From assembly GCA_945897955.1 (NCBI GenBank), contig CAMDGQ010000005.1, positions 1 to 64,000 of the forward strand: a DNA stretch of 64,000 nucleotides, written 5' to 3'. Positions 28,890-41,169 of the stretch are shown piece by piece. Made by a program: the position numbers and the translations under genes. This DNA is from Tepidiphilus sp. J10 (GTDB lineage: Bacteria; Pseudomonadota; Gammaproteobacteria; Burkholderiales; Thiobacillaceae). The notes under the pieces are model-generated. The model was given only the letters and a program-made list of their open reading frames with translations, ran no database searches and was not told the origin of the DNA. Position 1 is the stretch's first letter, and each line of letters begins with the position of its first letter.

Positions 28890-28924
28890 AAAAACGTGGG
28901 CCTGGCCCGCGTTTTTCTTTTTCC
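28890..28924 (+). terminator. Rho-independent terminator after cytochrome c
   Basis: AAAACGTGGGC (28891-28901), loop CTG, GCCCGCGTTTT (28905-28915), one G-T pair, then a T-rich tail to 28924. Confidence 0.85.
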
Positions 28925-28979
28925 GGCATCAGTTTCGACACACCGGAATCCTGGGTAAAGGGTGTCTCAAGCCACGGAC

Positions 28980-30392
28980 TCAAGCCACGATGTCGTAACT
29001 CGCACCCAGCTCCGGAACCTCGACATTCCAGCCCAGGCCTGACCGGATCAACTCGGCAAAGCCAAGTGCGGTTTCCTGCTCGCCATGCACTACGAAAGTC
29101 CGCTCCGGCGGAATTCTGAAGTGGGCAAGCCAGTTCACCAGTGCATCCCGATCGGCGTGCGCCGAGAGGCCGCCCAGGGTGAAAAGATCGGCCCGAACCG
29201 GAATGATTTCGCGGAATATGCGCACCGTCCTCGCTCCATCGACCAGACGCCGCCCGAGCGTGCCTTCGGCCTGGAAGCCGGCGATGATCACCGAGCACTC
29301 CGCGCGCGGCAGGTTGAATTTGAGGTGGTGCTTGATGCGTCCGGCATCGCACATGCCTGACGCCGAAATAATGATGGCGCCCTGGCGGATCTTGTTCAGC
29401 GCCATGGAATCCTCCACATCCTCGGTCACACGCAGATAAGGCGCATCCGGACTGGTGCGGAACCAGCGCAACAGATCGAGGGATTCCGCATCCATCAATT
29501 CGTCATGCTTCAGCGTGATTTCAGTGGCGGCGCCGGCCATCGGCGAATCCACGAAGATGGCCAGATTGCGCGGCAGGCGACCCTGGCGCACCAGATCCAT
29601 CAACAGGTAGAGCAAGTCCTGAGTCCGCCCCACCGCAAAAGCGGGAATGATGACGTTGCCTTTCTTGCGTGTGATCGTATCGTTTACCGCATCAGCCAGT
29701 TCATCCACCGTATCGGCGAGCGATTTATGCAGCCGGTTGCCGTAGGTGGACTCCACCAGCAAGACGTCGGCTGTTTCGATAGAAGCCGGATCATTGAGAA
29801 TCGGCCGTCCAGGCATGCCAAGGTCGCCGGAAAATACCAGTTTTCGTGTCTTACCGTTCTCGTCCAGCCAGACTTCGAGAATGGCCGATCCAAGAATGTG
29901 GCCGGCATCCTGAAACCTGACCCGGACACGCGGATGCGGCCGTATTTCATGGTCGTAAGAAACGCCGCGCAACCGCTTCAGCACGTCCCGCGCCTGCGTC
30001 ACGGTATATAGCGGCGCCAGTTCGTTCTTGTGCTGCTTGCGGGTCTTGCGCTTGTCATAGTTGGCCCATTCGGCTTCCTTCTCCTGGATGAAGGCCGAAT
30101 CCGGCAACAACACCCCAAGCAGATCGGCACTGGCGCGCGTGCAATGCACCAACCCGCGAAAACCCAGCGCGAACAGGCGCGGCAGCAGGCCGGAGTGGTC
30201 GATATGCGCGTGAGTGAGCAGCACGAAGTCGATTCGTTCCGGATCAAAGGCGGGAAATCGACGATTCAGTTCATCCGCCGCCCGGCCGCCCTGAAACATG
30301 CCGCAATCGACCAGGAAACGGAGTTTTTCCGATTCGACCAGGAAGCAGGAGCCGGTAACTTGGCGCGACGCGCCGAGGAAGGTGAGTTTCAT
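28980..30392 (-). CDS. Beta-CASP metallo-beta-lactamase-fold hydrolase (RNase J/CPSF73-like family)
   Basis: From MKLTFLGAS the product is 470 residues. It has the metal site HAHIDHSG, DAGHILGSA, the beta-CASP insert with VESTYGNRLH and GRTQDLLYLLMDL, ISASGMCDAGRIKHHL, and a C-terminal RMMBL segment with LSAHADRDALVNWL and FVVHGE. Such proteins are predicted RNA exonucleases or RNA-specificity factors, often called YsnE-type MBL exonucleases; the exact substrate is unknown. The ATG at 30392 was chosen over 30422 because the fold begins there. Confidence 0.88.
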   Translation of the reverse strand: MKLTFLGASRQVTGSCFLVESEKLRFLVDCGMFQGGRAADELNRRFPAFDPERIDFVLLTHAHIDHSGLLPRLFALGFRGLVHCTRASADLLGVLLPDSAFIQEKEAEWANYDKRKTRKQHKNELAPLYTVTQARDVLKRLRGVSYDHEIRPHPRVRVRFQDAGHILGSAILEVWLDENGKTRKLVFSGDLGMPGRPILNDPASIETADVLLVESTYGNRLHKSLADTVDELADAVNDTITRKKGNVIIPAFAVGRTQDLLYLLMDLVRQGRLPRNLAIFVDSPMAGAATEITLKHDELMDAESLDLLRWFRTSPDAPYLRVTEDVEDSMALNKIRQGAIIISASGMCDAGRIKHHLKFNLPRAECSVIIAGFQAEGTLGRRLVDGARTVRIFREIIPVRADLFTLGGLSAHADRDALVNWLAHFRIPPERTFVVHGEQETALGFAELIRSGLGWNVEVPELGASYDIVA

Positions 30393-30498
30393 GCTTTCAG
30401 CATAGGCCCGTCCCACAGCCACGCCAGCACTTAACCGGCCCTCGACCGACCGTCACTTTGCCTGAATCAGGCCGCGACGGCCGGTGGTCAACCAGCGC

Positions 30499-32877
<2,379 letters not shown>

Positions 32878-32935
32878 TTTGTTTCCTCGATAGATATTGA
32901 CTGAAGCGTCGCTTCCTTTTCGGCATTTCCCAACC

Positions 32936-33757
32936 ATGACACCTGTACGCCCGGTTTACTTCATCTCCGATCACACCGGCATCACCGCCGAAATCATTGG
33001 CAAGAGCCTGCTCTCCCAATTTCCCGACGAAGCGTTCGCGCCGGTGAGTTTACCCTTCGTCGATTCGTTGGAGAAAGCAAATATTGCAGCGCAACAAGTA
33101 TGCGATGCCTGGAAACGTTCGAACGTAAAACCCTTTGTGTTTTCAACGCTTACCGAGCCCAGCGCACGTGCAGCATTGGATGCCTGCGGTGCGGTTGTGA
33201 TGGATATTTACGGTCACTTTCTCAACATGATGGTGGGAGAAATCGGCTATCCGCCGGAACCCCTGCGCGGGCGCTTTCACGGCATGTCCGACGACAACTC
33301 CTACCGCACCCGTATCGACGCGGTCAATTTTGCTCTGGCGGCAGATGACGGCCTCGGCCTGGAAAAATACCAGCGTGCCGATCTGATCCTGGTCGGCGTC
33401 TCGCGCAGCGGCAAAACTCCGACCTCGCTGTATATGGCGATGCAATATGGTCTCTGCGTCGCCAATTACCCGTTGACCCCGGAAAATTTCGAGCAGCCTG
33501 GCTTGCCCCGCTCGTTGCATCCCTTCCGGGCCAAGTTGCGTGGTCTTACACTGGCGCCCGAACGCCTGGCGCAGATTCGTTCCGAACGTCGTCCGAACAG
33601 CCCCTACGCATCGCTGGAAACCTGCAAAAAGGAACTCAAGCAGGCTGAATTGCTGATGCGCAGTGAAGGTATTCCAGTTGTCGATTCGACGCATCGCTCA
33701 ATCGAGGAAATCTCGACGATGATCAAGCATTCGCTGAGCAGTGATCGGAAGAACTGA
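32936..33757 (+). CDS. ppsR: PEP synthase regulatory kinase/phosphorylase PpsR
   Basis: The 273-residue protein is the DUF299 enzyme that switches PpsA off by ADP-dependent threonine phosphorylation and on again by phosphate-dependent dephosphorylation. Visible are [12 protein letters not shown] at the N-terminus and the nucleotide loop [15 protein letters not shown]. The start MTPVRP at 32936 gives the usual length. The divergent layout with ppsA is the typical context. Confidence 0.96.
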   Translation: MTPVRPVYFISDHTGITAEIIGKSLLSQFPDEAFAPVSLPFVDSLEKANIAAQQVCDAWKRSNVKPFVFSTLTEPSARAALDACGAVVMDIYGHFLNMMVGEIGYPPEPLRGRFHGMSDDNSYRTRIDAVNFALAADDGLGLEKYQRADLILVGVSRSGKTPTSLYMAMQYGLCVANYPLTPENFEQPGLPRSLHPFRAKLRGLTLAPERLAQIRSERRPNSPYASLETCKKELKQAELLMRSEGIPVVDSTHRSIEEISTMIKHSLSSDRKN

Positions 33758-33810
33758 GGCTTTCCGGGGGACGGATCAGCGCAACCGGTTGGCCGTGAAA
33801 GCAGGCGTTA

Positions 33811-35343
33811 TCAGCTTCCCATGACGCGGTTTTTACCGGCGCGCTTGGCCAGGTACATGGCCTGATCGGCCCGCTTGATGGCGTCGGCGCCGGAATCATC
33901 CGCCGTGACCTGGGCGACGCCGGCGCTGAACGTGATCAATATCTTTTCCTTTCCGGCCAGGAAGAAATTCCTGGTGAGTTCACGTTGCAAGCGAGTCATG
34001 GCCTTGATGGCTTCATGCAACGGGGTGTCCGGCATCAGAATGACGAATTCCTCGCCGCCATAGCGTGCCAGCGTGTCTTGCGGGCGCAGACATTCGCGCA
34101 CGACCTTGACCAGGTGCAACAAGGCTTCGTCACCTGTTTCATGCCCCAGCCGGTCATTCAGAGTCTTGAAATTATCGATATCCAGCAGGGCTACCGAGAG
34201 TGGCGTGTCCTTGCGTCGCATGGTGGCAATCTCGCGCACCAATGCTTCATCCAGACCCTTGCGATTCAATACATTGGTCAGCGGATCATGTCGTGCCGAA
34301 GCGCTGGCGTTGAGCAAGTCCAGATGCAACTTGGCGATTTCCGCTTCAGTCGCCAGAACCTTGGCTTGCAGCGAATTGAGTTGCTCTCGTGCATGTGTTG
34401 TTTCGTCAGCCATGCTTCGGGTGGCGCCGATCACCTTTTCCAGCAATGGCGGCAGGTCTTCAATCGACTTGACCTGTTCAATCTGCTGGGCGCTTTCTTC
34501 CAGCTTGTCCTGGAAGATGGCACTGGAATCATTCATTTTGGCCAGTCGTTCGATGAATGCGGAAAGCATCAGGCGCATTTCTTCCTGGGCTTCAAGCGAG
34601 CGCCCTTTCGCGGCATCCTGCTTGACCATCACATCCCGAATGCGGCGCTCCACATCGTCCAGACGCCGCAAGGTAAGCGGGCGCTTGATCGCGTTCAACA
34701 AGGCATCTATCTGGCCATCCAGCCAACTGTCGGCGAGTGTCAATTTGCTGATGTTCTCGATGATCAGATGCAACAGCTTGAGCAAAGCCTGTTTGATCTC
34801 GGCCTGCTCTTCCGCAGCGAAGGAGAGGCGATGACTGAAGATAGCCAATTCGCTCTGGGCAACTTTGATATCCGCAGCCGGATCGTGCAGTGTCTTCAGC
34901 AAGCCGGCCACCTGGTCGGAAAAACGATCGTCGTCACTCTCAAGGGCAGGCAGCATGCTTTCGATCATGAGCGCCAGTTTCGCCAGCAACTCGGTGGCGG
35001 CGGGCTGACCAGCCATGACGCTTGCGGATTCTGTATCGCGAAGCGGATCGGGCGCGACGCAGAGTCGGATGAAACCAATCAGTGCAGTTTCGAAATTCTT
35101 CCAGCTATGGCGCCCGATCGCACTGTCGAGTTGATCCAGTTGCTCCTGCTGCGCTGGAGTGTGGGCTGACAGGGACAGCGCTATCTGGCGCAGATGGGCA
35201 TCGGGAAACGCCGCCGCATTCGAAATACCGGCAATCTCGTTGTAACACTCCTGATAATTGATCGGCGTGGGCGATAGCTTGCGGATGGCCAACTGCCGCA
35301 ACGCCTCTCGCGCGATCTCTGATGGATTTTTCTGGCGGTGCAT
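33811..35343 (-). CDS. Diguanylate cyclase (GGDEF) with long helical N-terminus
   Basis: The 510-residue protein has about 330 residues of mostly helical, soluble sequence with heptad-like segments (TTHAREQLNSLQAKVLATEAEIAK is one), then a GGDEF domain with DPLTNVLNRKGL, DIDNFKTLND, the active RYGGEEF and a matching inhibitory site RPQD five residues before GGEEF. It makes cyclic di-GMP and should be product-inhibited. No membrane segment or known sensor domain is seen, so the input signal is unknown. Confidence 0.93.
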   Translation of the reverse strand: MHRQKNPSEIAREALRQLAIRKLSPTPINYQECYNEIAGISNAAAFPDAHLRQIALSLSAHTPAQQEQLDQLDSAIGRHSWKNFETALIGFIRLCVAPDPLRDTESASVMAGQPAATELLAKLALMIESMLPALESDDDRFSDQVAGLLKTLHDPAADIKVAQSELAIFSHRLSFAAEEQAEIKQALLKLLHLIIENISKLTLADSWLDGQIDALLNAIKRPLTLRRLDDVERRIRDVMVKQDAAKGRSLEAQEEMRLMLSAFIERLAKMNDSSAIFQDKLEESAQQIEQVKSIEDLPPLLEKVIGATRSMADETTHAREQLNSLQAKVLATEAEIAKLHLDLLNASASARHDPLTNVLNRKGLDEALVREIATMRRKDTPLSVALLDIDNFKTLNDRLGHETGDEALLHLVKVVRECLRPQDTLARYGGEEFVILMPDTPLHEAIKAMTRLQRELTRNFFLAGKEKILITFSAGVAQVTADDSGADAIKRADQAMYLAKRAGKNRVMGS

Positions 35344-35477
35344 GAGGAAAGTTCAGGCAGTCTTCCGGCAGCTAGTGAGAATCGCCGGCATCAAACGGCC
35401 ATCATCGGCAGAGACCGACGCGAATAACGACGTACGTTTCATGTGCCTGCCCATCGAGACCGGATGGCTCATGCAGC

Positions 35478-36059
35478 CTAATCCTGAGCCTTGCCAATCA
35501 ACTCATCGATTTCAGCTTCCGCTGCATGCCAGTCCGCTTCCTCGAAACCGGGTGCAAATCCACGTTTTTCCCAGCGGTGGTAAGCGGCAGTCTCAACCCA
35601 GCGCCGACGCTCTTCAGGAGAGGGAGGAACTGGTCGCTCTGCCGGATTCTTCTTGGCCACTACCGGGGTCTTGGCTGGCTCGGCCTTGCTTGCGGCAGGC
35701 GCCTTGGCGGCGACCTTGGCTGTTGCAGCGGCTTTCTTGGGTTTGGCTGCAACCGCTTCAGGATTGGGAGCTACTGTTTTGGGCGCTGATTTTGGGGTCG
35801 CTTTTGGGGTTTCTTTTGCGGCTGCCTTTGGGGCTGCCTTTGCAGTAGTTGTTGCCTCAGACTTTGTCGCCTCCCTGGCCTGCTTGGGCTTGGCCGATGC
35901 AGCCGCGCCTGTGGCAGCCTTGCCGGCTGGCTTGTCTGCTGCGGCAGCTTTACTTTCTACCTTGGCTGGCGCTGCCGTCTTTTTCGGCTTGGTTGCTTCC
36001 GGTGCGACAGCGGCCTTCTTGGTGGCCCGCTTGACTGTTGCGGTTTTCTCTTCTGACAT
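35478..36059 (-). CDS. Histone-H1-like Lys/Ala-rich protein with C-terminal DUF2934
   Basis: From MSEEKTATVK the product is 193 residues; an AGGAG site precedes this ATG. Residues 1-145 are almost entirely K, A, P and T in PKK/AAK words, like H1-type tails that coat DNA. The last 45 residues (ERRRWVETAAYHRWEKRG, WHAAEAEIDELIGKA) match the DUF2934 helical module. Likely a nucleoid-associated or polyanion-binding protein; inference from composition. The tract is built from repetitive codons and may vary in length between strains. Confidence 0.75.
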   Translation of the reverse strand: MSEEKTATVKRATKKAAVAPEATKPKKTAAPAKVESKAAAADKPAGKAATGAAASAKPKQAREATKSEATTTAKAAPKAAAKETPKATPKSAPKTVAPNPEAVAAKPKKAAATAKVAAKAPAASKAEPAKTPVVAKKNPAERPVPPSPEERRRWVETAAYHRWEKRGFAPGFEEADWHAAEAEIDELIGKAQD

Positions 36060-36317
36060 CGTGGTTTCTCCTGTAACAAATAAGCTGTTCAAGTCGCCTG
36101 GGCAAGGCTCATCGACAAACGATAAATGACCATGCCGTATTTTGGCCGCTTAGCTAACAAGTGGATAGCCTATTCGATCGGGATCTTCCTTCCGACAGAG
36201 GCTGCCATCAGCTTGTGCCGGATCGGTCGGCAGGCGAGCGAAGCGCAGAAAGGCAGTCGCTGCGCCGACGTGCTTGGGGCAAAACCCACCTTGCCTGGAC
36301 GCCTCCGCACCATCGAG

Positions 36318-39300
36318 CTATTTCTTTGCCACGCCGAGTTCCATTTTTGCCTCGACTTCACGGCCATTAGCCTCCGCCACCGTTGCCTTGCCCAGCGTAA
36401 TGCGTTCAGCCGGAGCGCCTGCGGCGACAAGTCCTTGCAACGCGGCTTCGCCCCGCCGCTGGCCCAGAATTTCCAGGTCAACATCCGACACCGCTTCCTT
36501 GTCCAGCAAACGCTGGTAAAGGAGAGCATGCAAATCAGCATCCTTGAGTTGGGCGAGGTCGTCGGCGGATAACGGTTCATCTTTCTTGAACAGGCCTTTC
36601 AGGCGCGACATCATTTTTCCGGCCCCCTTCTCCGGCTTTAGGTCCGGATTGGCCTGACGCCATTTGGCGTTGAGCGCAAGCCAGTCGGCTTCGCCGAAAC
36701 GCTGCGCATAGAGACCTTCCAGAGCGGCCTGGCTCTTGGGATTGGCGGTGGATATCGGGCCGGCATCTTCGCCGGCGACCAACTTGACGCCCATCTTTTC
36801 GGCGACTGCGCGGCGCAAGCGGCTTTCCTTCAAAACCGGGCGATCAATCTCGGCCGCCCAGACTCCGTGAATGCTCAGCGCCAGACCGGGTCTTTTGCCG
36901 AGGATCTGGGCAATCTGTTTGAACTTCTCCTTTTCAGGTGGCGTCAGCGCGTCCTGACCGGCTTCGAAGGCGAGCTTCTCCAGCTTCTCGCCACCACCGC
37001 CGAACAACGCACCCAGTGCGCGGAACGGCGCGGTAACGATCTTGGTGAGAATGTTGCCGATGGCCTTCCAGATAATCCTTCCATAGCTGAACTGCGGGTC
37101 GTCCAGGCTGCCGGAGACCGGTAAACCCAGGTCGATCTTGCCATCCGAGTCTTGCAGGATGGCGATCGCCAGATCGAGTGGCAGGTTCAGCGCGCCCGGG
37201 GTTTCAACCCGATCGCCCAGGGTCAGCTTGTCCATGATGATCTGGTTTTCGCCCAGCAACTGGCGCTGCTTGATCTTGTATTCAAGGTCGAGCGAGAGCT
37301 TGCCGGAAGCAATCTTGCGGCCCGCGAAAGTGGCCGAATAGGGCGTCAGATTGGTCATCTCGACATTGCGGAACACCACTTTGATGTCCATGAACCCGGT
37401 CGGATTGAACAGATCGACCTGACCGACCGCGCGTGCCAGGCCGAATTCATCCACCTGACCGTCGATTTCCAGTTCCGCCAAAGCGCCTGGTTGGGTGGAT
37501 ATGCCGTTGAATGCGCCTTTCAGCGCGTGAACCCGAGTACCGAATGGCAGGGCCAGTGAATAGTCGGCGAACTCCATCTCGCTGTTTTCGATGCGGATGC
37601 GGTCTATCGCCAGCCGGAAGGCATTGGGGTTCGCTGTGGTGTCCATTTTCGCCGCCGGCTGAGTCGGCGCGGCTGCGCCGACTTCAACCGCCTTTCCGGC
37701 CTTTGCAGCCGGCGCGGCCGCATCGGCCTGCTCTGGCGACACCGCCACCGGCTCGGCGGCTGCATCGGACGATTTCATGATCCGCTTCAGATTGGTGCTC
37801 TTGTCCTTGAAGATGATCAGCTTGGCGTCGAGTTTATCCATACGCAGTTCGTCGATATCCAGCGCCGCCGGACTGGCGCGCACGCTATCGCTGGCAAGCC
37901 GCTTCCAGGCCAGGAAGCGCGCCCCGCCTTCGCTTTCATTGAGCAGCAGGTCGGTGACCTCGAAGCCGCCCTTGAAGTCGATTCTGGACGCCGCATTTGC
38001 CTTGGCCTCGAACTTGACCTGGCCTTGCGTTGAAGCGCGGCCGGAGGCGAGTACAAGATTGGCGGCCTGGGTCAGATAGGGTTGCGCCGGCGACAACGCC
38101 AGGTTGACCAATTTGAACTTGATATCTGCTGCAGGCGTTGCGGGAATGACTTTGCCTTCGGCCTGGAAATTGCCACCCTGTTTGATCTGAAAGCCCAGGC
38201 GCACCGGCAAGGGTGTTTTCAGGTTTTCCGTGACGCCGGTTACCGACGCTTCGATCTTGTCCAGCGTCAGCGCGATGGCGGGTTTCACCCCCTCCTCCCG
38301 CATGTCGATCTGGAAGCCCGCCAGATTGATTTGCTTGATCTGATAGCCCCAGCCTGGCTGTTCGACTTCCTCCCTGGTTTTAACGACGGGTTCCTCCCGC
38401 GTGGCGGGTTTGCCTGGCGCGGGCTTGAAGGCATCCAGCAGCGCAATGCCGCCATGTACGTCGCGCACCGCCTCGACCTTGCCATTGCTCAGGCTGATGC
38501 TGCCGACGCTGGCTTGTCTGGCGGCAAGATCGATACGACCTTCGTCCAGGGAGATTCCACCCAGCACGAACAGCGGATTGGCTGCGCCGCCGGATAGCAG
38601 ACGGATACCGGAAACATCGATGCCGAGTCCTTCCACGATGGCCTGAGTTTGTGCACCGCCGGCTTCGGCTCTGGCGGTGAAACCGATCTGGAGATTGCCG
38701 ATTTCCGCCTGCAAAGGGGCGGCAAAGCCGGCGTCGCTGAACTGGATGCCGAGTCCATTGAGTGCAAAGCGAGCGAGATTGATATGCCATGGCGCGGTCC
38801 GGGCCGGTTTGACCGACTGCGTTGACTTGGCGTGGGCTGACGACGCAGCTGCATTCGCTTCGGATTTTCCGGCTTCCGGGCCTTGCGGGAACCAGTCCTG
38901 AATATCCAGTCGGCCCGCCTTGTCCCGCCGCAGAGAGACCTTGCCGCCATTCAGCGCAATCTCGCCAAGATTCATTTCCCGCTTTTCCAGGTCGAAGCTG
39001 CCGCCGCTGAGACTCAGTTTATCCAGCTTGATTGCCGGTTCCTTGGCACCCAAACCCGTCAAGGCCAAGCCTTCCAGACTGAAACCGAGTTTATCGAGCA
39101 GCAGGGAAAACCTTTTGTCGGCATAGGCGGCGCGATAGGTCAAAGCCAACCCGGCAATCCCCTCGGGCGGTGCAATAGCCAGCTTCTCCTTGAGATAGGG
39201 CCAATAGCGCGCAAGCACGACCTGCTCGATCGCCAGCTCGCCCGTCGCCTGGACGGGTTTCAGGCCGACATCGCCCTTCCAGCGGATGCGTGCGCCCGAT

Positions 39301-39905
39301 TGCAGCGTGGCGGCGAGGGTGTATGCCCCCTTGTCATCGGGCAGGGTGGAAATGTCGTTCAAGGTCAGATCGAGCGGGTTCAGCGCTGTTTCAAAGTCGA
39401 CCTTGCGATCGGCGACATCGAACCGGCCCTTTTCAAGGGCGATGCGACGGACGAGCAAACGCGGCAACGGCTTGTCCTCCTCTTCCTCCTTGCTCTTCAG
39501 CGCCTCGATCAACGGCGTCCAGTTCAGGTTGCCGTCGGCAAGCAGAACCAGCTTCACGTCCGGTGCGGTGAGGCGGATGTCATCGAAGGCATAAGCCCAC
39601 TTGAACAGACTGCCGGCGTCGAAATCGACGAAAAGCTCGCCAAAGGCCAGCAGCGGCTTGCCATCGGGCTCGGTCAATTTCAGCCCCTTGATCGAGAGCG
39701 ACAAGGCCAGGGGATCGAAACGCGCGGCTTCGATTTGCAATTTGTGCTGGCTCTTGTCGGCAATGAATTTGGGCGCTGCCCATTTGATCAGCGGTTCGAA
39801 GCCGAACCAGGCAAACAGAAAATAGGCCGCGATCAAGCCGGCGGCGATCTTTGCCGGTGTTTTCAACAACAAGGTGCGGATCAAGGCGAACAACCGAGCA
39901 AGCAT
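36318..39905 (-). CDS. Large AsmA-like DUF748 envelope protein
   Basis: The 1195-residue protein has one N-terminal membrane segment (IAAGLIAAYFLFAWFGF, about 20-37) followed by a long periplasmic body of beta-strand-rich repeats as in the AsmA/TamB/YhdP group; DUF748-type segments include FDPLALSLSIKGLKLTEPDG near the start. The C-terminal 200 residues include LGKRPGLALSIHGVW and KESRLRRAVAEKMGV, like an OmpA-like helical end. Family members help lipid transport or outer-membrane homeostasis. It appears to be first in a run of minus-strand genes or alone; the following 28 bases lead to the SpmAB gene. Confidence 0.85.
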   Translation of the reverse strand: MLARLFALIRTLLLKTPAKIAAGLIAAYFLFAWFGFEPLIKWAAPKFIADKSQHKLQIEAARFDPLALSLSIKGLKLTEPDGKPLLAFGELFVDFDAGSLFKWAYAFDDIRLTAPDVKLVLLADGNLNWTPLIEALKSKEEEEDKPLPRLLVRRIALEKGRFDVADRKVDFETALNPLDLTLNDISTLPDDKGAYTLAATLQSGARIRWKGDVGLKPVQATGELAIEQVVLARYWPYLKEKLAIAPPEGIAGLALTYRAAYADKRFSLLLDKLGFSLEGLALTGLGAKEPAIKLDKLSLSGGSFDLEKREMNLGEIALNGGKVSLRRDKAGRLDIQDWFPQGPEAGKSEANAAASSAHAKSTQSVKPARTAPWHINLARFALNGLGIQFSDAGFAAPLQAEIGNLQIGFTARAEAGGAQTQAIVEGLGIDVSGIRLLSGGAANPLFVLGGISLDEGRIDLAARQASVGSISLSNGKVEAVRDVHGGIALLDAFKPAPGKPATREEPVVKTREEVEQPGWGYQIKQINLAGFQIDMREEGVKPAIALTLDKIEASVTGVTENLKTPLPVRLGFQIKQGGNFQAEGKVIPATPAADIKFKLVNLALSPAQPYLTQAANLVLASGRASTQGQVKFEAKANAASRIDFKGGFEVTDLLLNESEGGARFLAWKRLASDSVRASPAALDIDELRMDKLDAKLIIFKDKSTNLKRIMKSSDAAAEPVAVSPEQADAAAPAAKAGKAVEVGAAAPTQPAAKMDTTANPNAFRLAIDRIRIENSEMEFADYSLALPFGTRVHALKGAFNGISTQPGALAELEIDGQVDEFGLARAVGQVDLFNPTGFMDIKVVFRNVEMTNLTPYSATFAGRKIASGKLSLDLEYKIKQRQLLGENQIIMDKLTLGDRVETPGALNLPLDLAIAILQDSDGKIDLGLPVSGSLDDPQFSYGRIIWKAIGNILTKIVTAPFRALGALFGGGGEKLEKLAFEAGQDALTPPEKEKFKQIAQILGKRPGLALSIHGVWAAEIDRPVLKESRLRRAVAEKMGVKLVAGEDAGPISTANPKSQAALEGLYAQRFGEADWLALNAKWRQANPDLKPEKGAGKMMSRLKGLFKKDEPLSADDLAQLKDADLHALLYQRLLDKEAVSDVDLEILGQRRGEAALQGLVAAGAPAERITLGKATVAEANGREVEAKMELGVAKK

Positions 39906-39933
39906 GGTTTATCTCCAGAAAGCAGAGCGCGAT

Positions 39934-41166
39934 TCAGAGCGTCGCGCCAAAAAACAAATACGCCGCCAGCACCGCTGCGACAAAGCCGCCCAGATCGGCA
40001 ATCAGTCCACCGGCGACAGCATGCCGCACGCGTTTGATGCCGACCGACCCAAAATATACCGCGAGGACATAGAACGTCGTTTCACTGCTGCCCTGCACGA
40101 TAGCGGCAAGACGTCCGGCAAAGGAATCGGCGCCGGATGCCTGCATCGTTTCGATCATCATCGCGCGCGCGCCGGAACCCGACAGCGGCTTCATCAACAT
40201 GGTCGGCAGCGCATCCACCCAGGCCGCGTCGAAGCCGGACATCAGCACCAGGGCGCGCACCGCCTCGACGAATGCCGGCAACGCGCCGCTGGCACGCAAC
40301 ATACCAATCGCCACCAGCATCGCCACCAGATAGGGAATGATCGTAACGGCCGTTTGAAAACCCTCCTTGGCGCCTTCGATGAAGGCCTCGTAAGCATTCA
40401 CTCGCTTGACCAGCGCGCCTATGAGAAAAGTCACCAGCAACCCAAGCAGCAGAAAATTCGACAGAACCGAAGACTCCGCAGTCATCCGAGCGGCCGGGAG
40501 ACTGGCGAAATACAGCGCCAGCCCGCCCACCAGCGTCGTGATGCCGCCCAGCCAGGCGAGAACCACGGCATCGAGCCTTATGCGCTGCACGGCGGCGACA
40601 AACAGAAATCCGGCCAGCGTAGAGCAGTAGGTCGCCATCAGGATGGGGATGAACACATCGGTCGGGTCGGCCGCGCCGAGTTGCGCGCGATAAGTGAAGA
40701 TCGCCACCGGCAACAAGGTCACCGAAGACGCGTTGATGACCAGGAACAGAATCTGCGCGTTGCTGGCGGTTTCCTTGTCCGGGTTCAGATCCTGCAATTC
40801 GCGCATCGCCTTGAGTCCCATCGGCGTCGCCGCGTTGTCCAGACCCAGCACGTTGGCGGCCATGTTCATCGTGATCGAACCCAGTGCCGGATGGCCGCGC
40901 GGCACGTCGGGAAACAGACGCGCAAACAACGGCGCCAGCCAGCGTCCCATAAGGCCGAGAAAGCCGGCCTGTTCACCGATTTTCATGACCCCCAGCCACA
41001 AGCACATGACACCGGTGAGGCCGAGGGCGACTTCGAAAGCGGTTTTCGCGGAGTCGAAGCCGGCTTTCATCACCAATGCGAAGATGGTCTGGTCGCCGCC
41101 CAGATATTGCAGAATCGCCGCGCCGAACGCGACCAGGAAGAAGCCGATCCAGAGCGCGTTCAGCAT
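39934..41166 (-). CDS. Nucleoside-recognition membrane protein, SpmA-SpmB fusion
   Basis: The 410-residue, strongly hydrophobic protein has two Gate (nucleoside-recognition) domains. The first half carries NMAANVLGLDNAATPMGLKAM (SpmA type) and the second half MLMKPLSGSGARAMMIETM and QGSSETTFYVLAVYFG (SpmB type). In Bacillus these are two genes for spore maturation; in Gram-negatives the fusion occurs without sporulation and its role is unknown, possibly transport. Three bases separate it from the downstream AmpE-like gene's stop. Confidence 0.9.
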   Translation of the reverse strand: MLNALWIGFFLVAFGAAILQYLGGDQTIFALVMKAGFDSAKTAFEVALGLTGVMCLWLGVMKIGEQAGFLGLMGRWLAPLFARLFPDVPRGHPALGSITMNMAANVLGLDNAATPMGLKAMRELQDLNPDKETASNAQILFLVINASSVTLLPVAIFTYRAQLGAADPTDVFIPILMATYCSTLAGFLFVAAVQRIRLDAVVLAWLGGITTLVGGLALYFASLPAARMTAESSVLSNFLLLGLLVTFLIGALVKRVNAYEAFIEGAKEGFQTAVTIIPYLVAMLVAIGMLRASGALPAFVEAVRALVLMSGFDAAWVDALPTMLMKPLSGSGARAMMIETMQASGADSFAGRLAAIVQGSSETTFYVLAVYFGSVGIKRVRHAVAGGLIADLGGFVAAVLAAYLFFGATL

Positions 41167-41169
41167 GGC

